Source of the DNA: Hydnum rufescens UP504
Lineage: Eukaryota; Basidiomycota; Agaricomycetes; Cantharellales; Hydnaceae
Assembly: GCA_014904985.1 (NCBI GenBank)
Contig: MU128925.1
Span: 337,988 to 401,987, forward strand
DNA length: 64,000 nucleotides
Direction of reading: 5' to 3'
The notes under the pieces were generated by a model. The model was given only the letters and a program-made list of their open reading frames with translations. It was not told where the DNA came from and did no database searches. This document shows, piece after piece, positions 22,106 through 33,973 of the stretch. Position 1 is the stretch's first letter. Each line of letters opens with the position of its first letter. The translations under genes were made by a program, and so were the position numbers.

Positions 22106-25100
22106 CTACAACCTGAACAAGAATCCTGGTTCCAAACATGGGCCGTGAGTGGCTGCATACCTTGGGTCGGGAAGTCTCACATACCGAGATCCTCTTCGGT
22201 GAGCCGACCCATGGCGCTATCATCGGCGGACAGCGTGGCTGCTACCATCGCGCTTTTCTTCTCCTGGAGCTGGAAGAATGCAAAGCAAGTGAAGGCATGA
22301 ATCGATACATCGCATTACACACAAATACCTGAATGATGCGGCTCTCAATGCTATCTTCTACGACGAGCTTGATAGCATGTACTGGGCGATGCTGGCCAAG
22401 ACGATGAATACGGTCCATTGCCTCTGTGACGGATTAGAACATAACGCGAAAGCTATCGAGGTATTCGCGACTTACGGTATTCAACTGCGGGGTTCCACCT
22501 AGAAAAGATATGATATTACATTACGCAACTCAGGACATCACTAATAAACTATACGTACCAACTATCCATGAGGTACACTCGAGATGCCTAGTGGTGCGCA
22601 TGAGCACGGACACAATTTTAAAGAACTAGAAGGATCTCACCTCAGTCAAATTCAGGGCCACACCTCCAGCTTTCAACGACACAAGGAAGACAGTGACCTC
22701 AATATTATTCACTATGTTAGCGAGAAGCATGAGCTTGATAGATTCCTTCCCTTCAAAGTGGGCAGCACGCACTGAAATGTTTGATAGTCGCATCTCGGGC
22801 TTGGGGACTCATTGATCCTTCTAGCCGACAAAGCTGACAACACCATGTCTCATGAGTACCCATGCCGGAGGATCAAAATAATCATTGAACCGCGTAGGGA
22901 AAGAATACTCACAACGAAGCCTGCCTTCTGAAGCCTCCAAGCGATTAGGTCTAGGAAATTCACAAACTGACTAAACACTATGCTCTTTGTGGTACTATCC
23001 CTGCGCCGAAGTCCTTCGAGTTCTTCGACAAGGGCTTCAATCTTGGAACTTGAGCGCCACGTCTCATGATTTAATCGGCCCAGAATGCCTTGACGGGCCT
23101 TTGAAGCTGCTTCTTCATCTTGTTCGATGGCCGGGGCCTCGAGATCGATCGAAAGCGCAAGATGACAGACTGGGCATGCCGGCTGTTTTCACCGTTCAGT
23201 CCGTGGAAAATCATTGAAGATGCAATCAATAAAACATGCCTTATCTTGACCGCTTGCTTCGACGTACTGCCGAATGCACTGTCGATCAAAGATATGATGG
23301 CACTTGGATTTGATAGCGTCCTCAGCAACGTCGTGACATATACGGCATACGGTAGCCTCTACGATATCGCCAGATAGATCGACGTTCCTTCTACTCTTAA
23401 GCACGAGATCGGGCTAACAAGCCGTGTTAGACATCCAGATTCGAAGGTAGGGATTGAGAACATACGTGACAGGCCATCTGCCTCATGCGAGTCAATCTGC
23501 CAAGGAAATGATGAGAATAAAATCGGACTCGCTCCTCACGTGTCTCACAAACTAAATATGTTACTGTAGTCTGCGAGATGAAAATTCAACTTACACCCAA
23601 CACATTGAAGAACTTCAACACTTACTATTAAGGACAGTTCCAGCGTCGACATAGGTACTACACAATGCGCATGACAGATAAGCATCCAAGGGCAAATGCA
23701 TTGGTGAATGGCACGAACGAAAATTGTCGCTTTGCGGTTGAAAACAGCGACAAATAAAGTTCCTTCTCCTCAGCACTGAAATAATCTCGTCGAACAATAA
23801 CGGTTCGAGGTGGCAACCCCAAATCATCTGCACGTTCAATCTTAGTTCGTCTAAAAACATAGAATATCAAATCGGAAACCAATAATATTATGGATGGCGT
23901 TGGTGCACACCTGAGCATCATCCGGTCAAGAAGGATCTTCAGTTTCTTGAACGCGGTCTTTCCGGGACCCGACATCGCATGCTGCAAGCGTGGATACTAT
24001 TGAATCAGTGAGCACGCTAAACACGGGAAGAATTACCTTTTGGATCGGAGTTAAGATCTCATTGTTCCAGAAACAAGTGTGCTTGGAGAGAACAGCCTGT
24101 GAGTGACAATGAAACGATGCGGATAATAGCAACGCACCATCATCGGACTATGGCCACAATCTAACAGGGATGGTGTTAGGAATATACGTTATCATGCGGG
24201 GACCGGAAGTGCACATACCGTCACACGTCCTTTTGTCCGAAAATCTCCAATGAAGGGACTTGCAGTCGCAGCGCTTGCCTAAAATCCAGTTAAGGGTGAA
24301 CACAATGACGCCAACATATTGGATATAGGTCCCACAGAAGTAATAAGAGAAGGGGTCACCACCAAGGAAACTAGACCGGGAATGATAAGATTCTTCCCCA
24401 AATTGTGAGCTCCACAAAGATTAAACTAACCGAATAAGACTATACAGCTCTCCCACACGATTCTGTAAGGGAGTCCCAGAGAGGCACCACTTATATTTCC
24501 CACTAGATGGGGTTATTCTACGTTAATACGAACCTCGAGGATGAACGAAATCACACACTCGAGCTCGAACGCGCCCTTCGCGGTATTTGTGCTCCTTTCT
24601 TTGATATTGTGTGCCTCATCCAACTATTCCATTAAAATAAGCATTGCGTTGAAACGGTCAACGTAAACCAGACGAAAACGCACGATAATGCGGGTCCATT
24701 TGACAGAATGTACGGGTGATTTCTCCTTCATTATCTGTCCATTCCGGACGAACCCTTTCTCTTGTTTACGGAACGAGGACTCGAGGACTGCATACTGTGT
24801 TCAAGTAGATTGTAAACCAATCGAATTCATCAAAGGGAGGTAGTCAGTATGAACATAGGATACGCGTGAAAAGCAAGCAGGAACATACGGTGGTGAGAAC
24901 AACGTCAAATTTGGCTAAATCAGACGCATTCTTCTCGCGTGTATTTCCGTGCCACACAGAAACCTTGGTGCGTGGAATCCTCAGGTGAGAAATTTCCATG
25001 CCATGAACTGAACAAAGAAGAGATATGTTTACCTTGAAACCAGTAGTATGCTCTTCGATTTCATTCTTCCATTGCATGATTGCAACGGTAGGTCTGGCCG

Positions 25101-26852
25101 CGGTGTCTGCGTCAGTTAGATATATGATGAGGGACGGAAAATCCACACGGACGCGACAATGAGGTTAGGTTTCTGTCGATCACTAGACAGCAGCGCAAGC
25201 ATCTGGATGGTCTTTCCCATTCTGTTCAGATTCATGTGTTAAGCAGGAATCTTTCTTCCAGCTGTATAGAACTTACCCCATCTCGTCCTGTTAGACGATA
25301 ATACACGTTGAAGCAGATGGTATCAATAAAACAGAAAATTACCCACTGCAAGCATCCCACCATTCCAGACACCGGTTTCTTGTTTCTTCATCCAATACAG
25401 ACTTTCCTATAGGGTTGCAAGGCGTTCAATACATATTGCAGCGAGAAAATATCCCAAAACAACCTGTTGGAAGGGGAGGAGAATCGCCTTGAGTTGCTTC
25501 GGCTGGGAGGCTCGTTTGGGTTCAATTATAGGGATATCAGCTTCAAGGTCGCCCCAGACAGTCTTTAACTCTGGATGGTAGAGATATAACGCAACGGTTG
25601 CCCTCTCAGCCTGGAATCCATAATGAAGGTCATCAGAAATAGGAAGTGCGTTTTAGGAAGATGAACCTACGTATGTCAGCTTCCTCCCCAATTCCCTCCT
25701 TAAAATCATCTCTTCGCGCTTCAGAGGCGCTTGCTGAATACGAAGTGCATGCTTTGCCTCACGCCTCATACGCCTCATCTCCAATAAAGTCATATGTTCC
25801 CTCTCGGATGTGTCGGCGACAGAGGCATTGAATTTGGCGCTCTTTCCCTTGTTCTTTGTCTTCGCAGGAACAGATTCCTCGTCAGATGAAGCGAGTGAAG
25901 TGAGTTCCTCAGTAGGTAATGCATTTCTGTCGTCTATAACATGACCTTGACGCAGCCGTTTTTCGGCTGCAAGCGCACGCAAGGCAGCTGCGGTACCACG
26001 AGTTGAATTGTTTGTTGGACCAGAACCAGTGGTGGATCCGTTGATATGCTCCGAGCCTGTCATGATTGAGGCCATAATGGCGGCCTCAACGTCTGCTTCT
26101 TCTTCGGCGTCGTCCATGGCCGCATCAAGGACCAGCGGACCGTTACTTTCTTCATCCTCATCCACTTCATCATCAGACGGGACACGGAACTTCCGAGAGC
26201 GTGTGGATTTCTTTAGTCGAGGCGAAGGGGCATAATCACTCTCTGAGGGATCACTCTCTTGGAATTCCGAGCCGCTGTCATCGTCCCCGCCACCTTCCTT
26301 GAATTCAAGATCGGAGTCTCCGTCCAAAATTTGTTCCTCGTCGTCGCTTACATCGGAGGGGATCTGCACCGCTTTCCCCCTACCTTTAGCCTACGCATAT
26401 AATGAATCAATACTGGTCTCTGGATCAGACAAGAATTTCGGGACAAGATTCCCCACCTGGGCGACGCCTTTCCTCCTAGGCAGTGGAACAACTCTCTCAG
26501 GTATGTCTACAGTGAGCCTAGAGCTAGTAACACGTCTCTTGGCACCTGAATGGGCGTGAGTCAGATTGTCTGAGAGGGGAGAAAGAATATCAGGATCTCG
26601 CCTCTAGAGGGCCTCATGCTCCAGAGCATCGAGGCCTGTGGATTCCCCGTCACTGCTTTGGGGAAGAGGCCGTTTCTTTTTGGATACGGCGCTAGTTCTA
26701 GCTCTGGCGGCACGGGTTTTAGGTTCTGATTCATCTAATCCTGGGGTCGTCCCCGGTGTCGACTTGGACGGCGTCGAGTCAAAAACAGGCGTTGAGCTAG
26801 ACCCTGGGGTGTCCGGGCTCAACGAACGACGCAGAAAATTTCGACGTGCCAT
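22106..26852 (-). CDS. RAD16: RAD16-type SNF2 helicase with RING finger (nucleotide excision repair)
   Basis: The family acts with RAD7 in global genome nucleotide excision repair in the nucleus. From the start at 26,852 there is an acidic, Ser-rich N-terminus ([16 protein letters not shown]). The helicase core follows: [14 protein letters not shown] (P-loop, about 25,270), [20 protein letters not shown] (DEAH box, about 24,600), [18 protein letters not shown] (24,480) and [18 protein letters not shown] (24,260). Next are a RING ([20 protein letters not shown], 23,350-23,260) and the C-terminal helicase half ([17 protein letters not shown], 22,690; [20 protein letters not shown]). It ends GFLFRL at 22,106. 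Many introns of about 50-60 nt interrupt it. A TAG in the first exon (26,604-26,606) is avoided if an intron from GTGACG (about 26,654) to a strong CTTTCTCCCCTCTCAG acceptor is spliced. This start lies 94 bp from the divergent dehydrogenase. Confidence 0.9.
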
Positions 26853-26946
26853 TGATACTCTGCGTCAAATCGCGAGGAACGCGGTACCGGCAGACGCCGT
26901 CTATTCAATTGGCAATTCTGCACTGCCACCAGTTACATCCGGCGAC
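26853..26946. promoter_or_regulatory. 94-bp divergent promoter region
   Basis: The only sequence between the ATG of RAD16 (minus) and the ATG of the dehydrogenase (plus). Both promoters and leaders must fit here or overlap the neighbouring coding sequence. No TATA box is seen. Confidence 0.5.
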
Positions 26947-28472
26947 ATGCCTAACCGTTTATCGCACAAGGTGAGAACGCCTCGATAAGGTTGATGGTCC
27001 CTCGCTAAAATATCTCTGCAGGTGGCTATTGTTACAGGGGCAGCCAGGTGCGCTGGTTACCCGATGACAAGATTTAAGAGTGTTGCTCACTGGACCGTCC
27101 ACCACGATAGCGGCATAGGTCTCGAGTCTGCGATTCTTTTCGCCTCTGAAGGAGCCAACGTGGTGCTTGCCGATCTTAATATCGTCGCTGCAGACAAAGC
27201 CGTGGCTGCGATAAAAAAAGAATATGGTAGTCTCGGTATCGATGCGATCGCAGTCAAGACCGATGTCTCCAAGGAAGAAGAGGTAAAGGCCCTGGTGGAT
27301 GTTGCCGTGCAGACTTTTGGAAGATTGGACATCATGGTATGAAAAGCTTTTGATGGTCCGATCTTTCTACGATGGGGCGTTTCTGACTTGATTTCAAGTT
27401 CAATAACGCAGGTCTGTGAAGATTACATCGAAGATCCCTTCCTGGCTGCTCATGCTTGCATTTTTTTTTACAAGGCATAATGCACCCTGCCGATGATACA
27501 GCATTGAACACTGAGGAGCGAATCTGGTGAGTAATTTCCTACCCCTTCGACATCATCATGGGTCTGGAACAGTCTTCACTCAGGGACTTGACGATGAACA
27601 TCAACGTCAAAGGGGTCTGGTTTGGGAGTAAATACGCTATTCTCGCCATGCGCGCAAACAAGCCAGATGCAGAGAAAGGTCTTCAAACTGGAGGAAGTAT
27701 AATCAATGTTGCCTCTTTCGTTGCTATTCATGGGTGCCGGGACTCCCCAATTGGCTTGTGAGTCGTCGATTTGGTCTTCCTAATGTGCAACCCAGAGGTT
27801 CGATACGTCGAATGCGTGTAGATACGGCGTCGAAAGGAGCTGTTCTCGCATTGACTCGCGAGCTAGCCATGACTCACGCTAGGGAAGGCATTCGCGCCAA
27901 TTCCCTGTGCCCGTGCGTATTCAAACTTATTCCCGCAGAACTCTATCCTCACCCCTTTTTGAATGTTAGTGGACCGCTTAAGACGCGTACGTATACGATA
28001 TACAATATAATTATGGTTCAATTGAATACAATTTCCTTTTCAGCTCTCTCATGGATTTCCTCAATACACCAGAGAAGCGCGACCGCCGTCTTGTCCATCT
28101 CCCTCTGGGACGTTTCGGTGAAGCCATCGAGCAGGCAAAAGCCGCTCTCTTCTGTTCGTCTTTATCCTTTTCTCCTACTGTCGACGATCATGCTAAGCAA
28201 GCCGACCCAACCATAGTGGCGTCCGATGAAAGTTCATACATCACGGTAGAGTCCTTTCCCTTCTCTTCTCCCTCTCTCAACCGCGATATGGATCGCTGAA
28301 ACGAACAAACCATGACTCCCTTTCGGCACAGGGCACCGACTTCAAAGTGGACGGTGGCCTCACCAGCTGCTACACCACGCCCCTCGGCGACCAGTCGTCC
28401 CTCCCCCTGTCGGACTCGGCGCCACTCTCCTTGCACGACATGCTTGAATTGAAATTGCACCCAAGCACGTAG
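26947..28472 (+). CDS. Short-chain dehydrogenase/reductase
   Basis: A classical SDR, NAD(P)-dependent oxidoreductase; the substrate cannot be read from sequence. The first exon MPNRLSHK joins VAIVTGAAS|GIGLES (cofactor-binding TGxxxGIG, split by an intron at 27,047-27,111). VVLADLN, FNNAG (27,399-27,411), MNINVKGVWFGSKYA, GGSIINVAS (catalytic Ser region) and YTASKGAVLALTRELA (YxxxK) follow. IRANSLCPGPLKT, GRFGEAIEQAKAALFLASDESSYITG and VDGGLTSCYTTP complete it, to a stop at 28,470-28,472. Eight introns or so. One extra base near 27,731 (ATTCATGGG) breaks the frame just before the active-site tyrosine; the frame resumes cleanly afterwards, so a sequencing error is as likely as a real mutation. 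Confidence 0.85.
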
Positions 28473-28764
28473 GGGTGAACAAATGGCTATAAATGTTGGG
28501 ACATCCACCCCGCCGTCTTGGGAAGGGGTGGATTTCTGCAACATTGGGAATAGTCGTGGATCAGATCACTGGTTCAGACGCTTGGATCATTGATTGTTGT
28601 ACATTTTGTGTCCCGCCCGAAAAAGAGAAAGAAAGCAAAAGAAACTAAAATCCACAAGGAGAAACCGCATACTGTCCATGAATTCCAGAAACACACCATA
28701 GCATATCACTAATGTCCTCGAAATCACACATGCACACACACACACACACACGCAGATTCTACAG

Positions 28765-30083
28765 CTACAACACTTGCACATACGCACTAGGAAAGAGCCC
28801 TTGCCTCCCATTCACCTCACCCGTCCACCAGTCATCAGAAGTACGTTCGATGATACGCACGCGCTGGTTTTCCTTGAGAGGAATGTCACCGGGGTCCTGG
28901 TACATTATCACGACAAACAACCACACCGATTCGTATTTTCAGAACAACAGACAAACCCAAAAAAAAGAAGCGACCGCTTACAGAACTCGTATACGCATAG
29001 AGCGCCTGAGCCCACTCAACCTCCTCTTCTTCCTGTTCTTGCTCTTCCGGCTCCGGTTCCGGACGAGGCGCCGGAACAGGTGTGACCCTCCTCACAGGCG
29101 GAGGAGCGAAATGACTCTTCGCGCGGGCCACAGAACCAGAACTACTGGCAGGAGGAGGCGGCGGCGGCGGCTGATTACCACTACCATGCCCATTATTGCC
29201 AAACTGCCTCGGAAACACTGTAGTAGGAGAGGGAGGCCGTTAGCCTCGCCGTCCGGCACATTCGCATTCGCGTTCGTATTCGATATAACGCGTCGAGGGG
29301 GAGGAGCAGCAAACGAGGGCACGGATCTCGAAGGTGCAGCGGGTACGGGGGGCCGAGATGTTGCCACAGGCGCGGGCGGTGTCCATCGAGAAGGCTGAGG
29401 GGGGACTGCTGGTGGTGCTGGTGATGATGATGATGGCGCTCCACCCCCAAACCGGTTCAGCCCTTTCGTTTGCAAGCTCGCTGCTGCAGCTGCGACCTTG
29501 CCCATTGGGAAGCCGTTTCCCATGGCACTATTGTTACTGCTATTGCTAGTATTGACCCCTTGGGATGCTGGTGGAGCATTCGCATTCTGTGGTTTTTTTT
29601 GGAAGACCCACCCCGCACCCAAAAAAATAATAATAAAAAACAAAGGAAAATAATCAGAATGGCAACGAGATTCAAAGAGAGTCTGGTAAGCCAAACGAGA
29701 CGAGTACGCACCCCCTCTGAAGCTGAATTATTCCATTTATTAAAGCCGCGCGAGACGAGATTCGCAGCCGCCTGAGGATTCTGAGCCACGCTGCGCCCAA
29801 CAGCAGCTGCGACAGCGGCCTCAGGGGTCGCTGGGATAACAGAATCATTCACGGCATTCGTCGTCGAGCCACCTCCCTGAGGACGCAGATGCGGACGCGA
29901 CTCAAAGTACCTGTGTGTAACGAAACGAAACGAAATGAAACACACAGTAGTCAGTGAGGCCATTATCGGCGAACCAGCCACCACACACGAGAGCATCGAG
30001 AGCCTATGTGTGCTCTCTCTCACTCACTCATCCAAGAGCGCAAAGAACGCTTCCTTATCTTCCTGCGTGAACTCGGCAAACAT
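28765..30083 (-). CDS. SH3-domain protein, proline-rich, probably actin/endocytosis related
   Basis: Starts MFAEFTQEDKEAFFALLDE at 30,083. After an intron, YFESRPHLRP and an alanine-rich helix follow (AAVAAAVGRSVAQNPQAAA). Next are Pro/Ser-rich linkers with PPPPPPP and APPPVRRVTPVPAP. A C-terminal SH3 domain comes last: VEWAQALYAYTSS|DPGDIPLKENQRVRI...DDWWTGEVNGRQGLFPSAYV, ending QVL at 28,765. The ALYAY, DWW and GLFPSAYV blocks are the standard SH3 peptide-binding elements. The layout matches a conserved fungal family of SH3 adaptors; the cortical actin or endocytosis role is inferred from such adaptors in general. It lies convergent to the dehydrogenase, about 290 bases apart. Confidence 0.8.
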
Positions 30084-30452
30084 CGTCCTGCGAGGGGGAA
30101 CTTTTGGCCGGGCGCTTCAAGGTGACACGAGACGAGCGGTTGTTGTTTGCCCATTTTTAGAATTGGCGCGGCACGGGGATTTCCGACAGAGATTAGGCGC
30201 CCAAGACTTGGTGTCTCCTTTCATATCAAGAACGGCGGCTTGTACTACTGCAAAATGCGTACAGAAGAGGAAAACGAAGCTAGAACCACACAGGGACGGG
30301 GCCAGAGGGATAGAAGACAGAGAGCAGGCAACTAAAAAAAAAAAAACAGCATGATATCGCAGCCCGAAAAAAAAACAGCAAAATAACGTCAAAGGGAATA
30401 GGGATAGATAACTGTAAGAAGACGACAAGCAAGCGAAAAAGAAACGTAGCTG

Positions 30453-30888
30453 TTACTGTCCACCCCAGCCTGGATTCGTAAATAGTGCGACGGGATCGAC
30501 GGTGTACTGCTGATTCCCGTTCACACTATCCATGCCCTGCCCCATGCCTTGGCCGTTCCCTCCACTATTCATATCACCCGCAACAGAACCGGAAGACAAA
30601 AACTGCGCAGAACCATTGAGAGCATCGCTTATACTGATAGGAGTAGCGCCGTTTTGCCACCCAGCATTATTCAACCCCCCTGTACCATTCCCAAAAACTG
30701 CGGCGTCGAAACCGACAGCAGGACGTAAACTACTCCAGGATTGGTTTTGCTGTTGCTGCTGTTGCTGCGAGTGTTGCTGCGGGTGTTGTTGAGGAGGTTG
30801 ATGTTGTTGTGGCGGGAGAAATTGTTGCGGTTGGGGCATTCGCTGCTGCTGTTGATGCTGGGGCTGCTGGGGCTGCTGGGGTTGTTGA

Positions 30889-30924
<36 letters not shown>

Positions 30925-33900
30925 GCTGCTGCTGCTGCTGCTGTTGATGTTGCTGCTGCTGCTGCTGCTGCTGATGTTGCTGTTGCTGCTGCCGCTGCTG
31001 CTGTTGCATTATGGAAAGACGAAATGGATCGGGGAACGAATTGAAGCTCCCGCCACCAGCACTCACGGCTGATTGAGGTGACTGTAACTGAGAGTACTGG
31101 TTTTGTTGCTGGTTGTGCTGCTGCTGGAGGAGCTGTTGAGGAGTTAGGGCAGGCGACGAACGATGGGCGTGGGCAGACGTAGGGCGCGAGGCACCTGTCC
31201 CACCGGTAGAGTTGGACTGCGCATTCTGCTGTTGGAGCAACGCGTTCGTCGAATCCATACCAGCGCCGCCAGGATTATTGATACCGCCAAGCGCCATCAT
31301 CTGCTGCTGGTTGAGCCGCATCTTGTCACTCGCCGCATACCCCTGTTGCGTGACAGCGTACCCGCCAGGCCCCATTCCCGTCCCGCCAGCCACGGCGGCA
31401 GGCCCAGACCCCATACCTTGTCGCATTTGTTCCAGAAAAACCATCTGCTGTTTTTGCTGAGGCGTAATATTCGGGAACATGGCGCCTGGAAGCCCATTCG
31501 CCCTTTGTTGTTGCTGTTGCTGTTGCTGTTGCTGCTGTTGTTGCTGCTGCATCTGCGCCTGAAGCTGGAGCTGTTGGGCTTGAAAGAGGCCAGGGTTCCG
31601 ATTACCAGCACTACTCTCCGGCCGTATCATATTGCCTCCTGATAACTGGGTGGACGAATTCATCGCCCCTGCACCATTATTGAACCGAACGACGGCTGCT
31701 GCTGCTGTTGAGGCTGTTGTTGCTGCTGCTGAGGAGCCTCCATCGGATGCGAAGACGGTTGTTGCTGCAGACGTGGACTCTGCCCAACAGCGGACATGGG
31801 ACTCCCACTTGCTCGAGGATCGCCACCTCCTATCCCCACGGCACCACCAGTAACGATAGACGGATTCCTGGTGGGTGAGATGCTGTGCGAAGGAGGTGTA
31901 GAACCAGCGCCATTGATTGCCACATTGGTCCCGCTGCTACTACTAGGGGGACGCGGGTTCCCAACGAGAGAATTGGCAGCCTGTTGGGCCTGGGCCTGCT
32001 GTCGAGTTCGTTGCGAGAGAGCCATCTAAGATGGAGGGTAAGCTACCATTTACGCATACCTGAAAGAGATGAAAACGGAACGGTACCTGGAACGAGGCGA
32101 CTTGCTGGATCTGTTGTTGGAATGGCAATTGTGAGAACCCCGGAGTCGCCTTTATCAAATGCTGGATGACTGGATTATTCGCGCCGCCGTTGCGCAACGT
32201 ATGGATCGCCTGCTGGACAATGGCCGGGGGTATCTGACCAGTGCCCGCAACACCAGCGCCAGCGGGGCCCATAGCCGATGGCATCGATTGACCCATGGCA
32301 CCGTTGACCTGGACCTGGGGCACCTGAGGATGCCCAGCGGCACCATTCTGGAGACCTCGCTGCTGCATCAATAGCGCCTGCTGCTGCTGCTGCTGCTGCC
32401 TGCGCATCTGGAGGTGGACGACGTCCTGCTGCTGTTGAGGAGGGAGCATACCAACAGACGGTGGCGGTTGCGACGGGTGCCCTTGTTGCTGCATAGATTG
32501 CTGCGAGAGCGCAAGCGGGGATGAGTGTTGAGGGACATTGGGATGGGTTGGAGACTGGCGCAATGGATTATGGAGGGAGGTCGGACTGGCGGAGTGCGCG
32601 AAGGGTGACTGAGAGGTATGGTGGGAAGGCAATTGTTGGGGCTGATCGAGGTCGGATACGGTGGCTGAGGCTGCTGGGGTCCCGGAGAGGATCGGTTGCC
32701 CGCCCATCGGCCCATTATACAGGCTGTTAGGGAAGGGGGCGCTCCCGTTGAGCATTTCGTTCTGCGGTCGTATCAGGTCTCCGGTGAGAGGGGATGGGGA
32801 GATTTTACGATCGCCCATGTCCTGTCGTTTCCGTGGGTTAAATTCGTCAGTAGAGTCATCGTCTCGTTCACGCTTGAGACCATTAAGGTGGGGGTGTGAT
32901 GATGCGGTGAAGCCGTTCACGGGGGGCAGTCGTGGCGCGCTCTGTTCCATCACAGCTCGAAACCGGGCGTAGGTAGCGACCATTTTAGTCGTTCCAGGGG
33001 CCGTAGACTGTGGAGAAGGGAGATGCGGGACAGAGCGATGAGCTTGTTGAAACAAATGAAGCACAGGAGGGGGAGGGGTTAGTGGAGGTATTGGTATTGA
33101 CTGAAGACACGGTGAGTAAGCGGGGAGAACGGAGGGAAGAACGAGAAGCCCATACTGTGCCCGAGGTCTCAACCTGCGCTGCGACCCATGTCAGATTCGC
33201 TTGGAGACGAGCAATGTACCTGGGCGATGGTTGTGAGGATGCGTCCCGCAGTGTGAGCACGACTAGAGACTTACTCGTTGAACTCGGGACGACTAACTAA
33301 ATTATATGTCTGGAAATCAAGACAAGCCCTAGGGGGAGCGTGAGGAGGATCCGAAGTGAGAAGACAAGGATTCTCACTTTAAGAGCTCAGCGTTGATCTC
33401 GAGGAGAGCAGCGACCTTTGGATCGCTTTCAGGGAGAGGGGGGAGTTTAGAGGTTGAACGGCGAGGGAGCAGAGGGACCGTTAGTAGCAGCTGTCTTGGC
33501 GGGAGGTGAAGTGGTGGAAGGAGGGGTGTTGTCAGCAGGAGAAGATGGGTTTACGGTAACGCCATTGACGAGAGGCTGGTCAGTGGGGGCGGAGTCGGGG
33601 AGGGTGTGCTTGACATCCTCGACGGGAGTAGAGTCCGTAGCGCCTGATGAGGAAGGCTCTTTGGCCTCTGGGGACAGATGGGATGGTGTAGAGTCAATAG
33701 CAGACTTTTGAGTAAGGATTCGCCTTTGGGCGAAAGTGGCTCATTTGGATGGGCCGGATCGGGCAAGGGAGCAGGATTTGCTCTCGTCGGACTGTTTGAG
33801 CTAGCAGAGGCCGATTTTGAGTGGGTGTCGAGAGAGTCTTTGAGCAAAGATGGATTCGACGGGGGGGAAGTACCAGTTTCGGGGGGTGGGGGTGCAGTTT

Positions 33901-33973
33901 CGTCGTCTGGGTGAGGATTCTCAACCCTTTCGGGTGGTGGCGCTGGAGTTGATGGAGTATTAGATTCAAGCAT
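30453..33973 (-). CDS. Glutamine-rich SS18/SSXT-like coactivator (SWI/SNF-type)
   Basis: Starts MLESNTPSTPAPPPERVENP at 33,973 with a Pro/Ser-rich region. Then comes LPPLPESDPKVAALLEINAE (about 33,430), an exon with SRPEFNE|YIARLQANLTWVAAQVE (about 33,280-33,150). The pattern LLxxNxxLLK...YxxxLxxNLxWVA is that of the SSXT/SS18 N-terminal domain. A very long Q-rich tail follows, including FSQLPFQQQIQQVASFQ, a 61-nt intron (32,026-32,086), CAG-coded glutamine runs, and an end at VALFTNPGWGGQ (30,453). SS18-type proteins are subunits of SWI/SNF remodelers; that role is inferred. At least four one-base shifts are needed: near 33,712 in AAAA, near 33,448, near 31,700 in CAG repeats and near 30,922 in CTG repeats. 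These are repeat or homopolymer sites typical of read errors. Confidence 0.6.

Noticed and set aside
30741..31642. Long plus-strand frames rich in leucine or alanine
   Set aside because: They are the antisense of the CAG-coded glutamine tract of the minus-strand gene.
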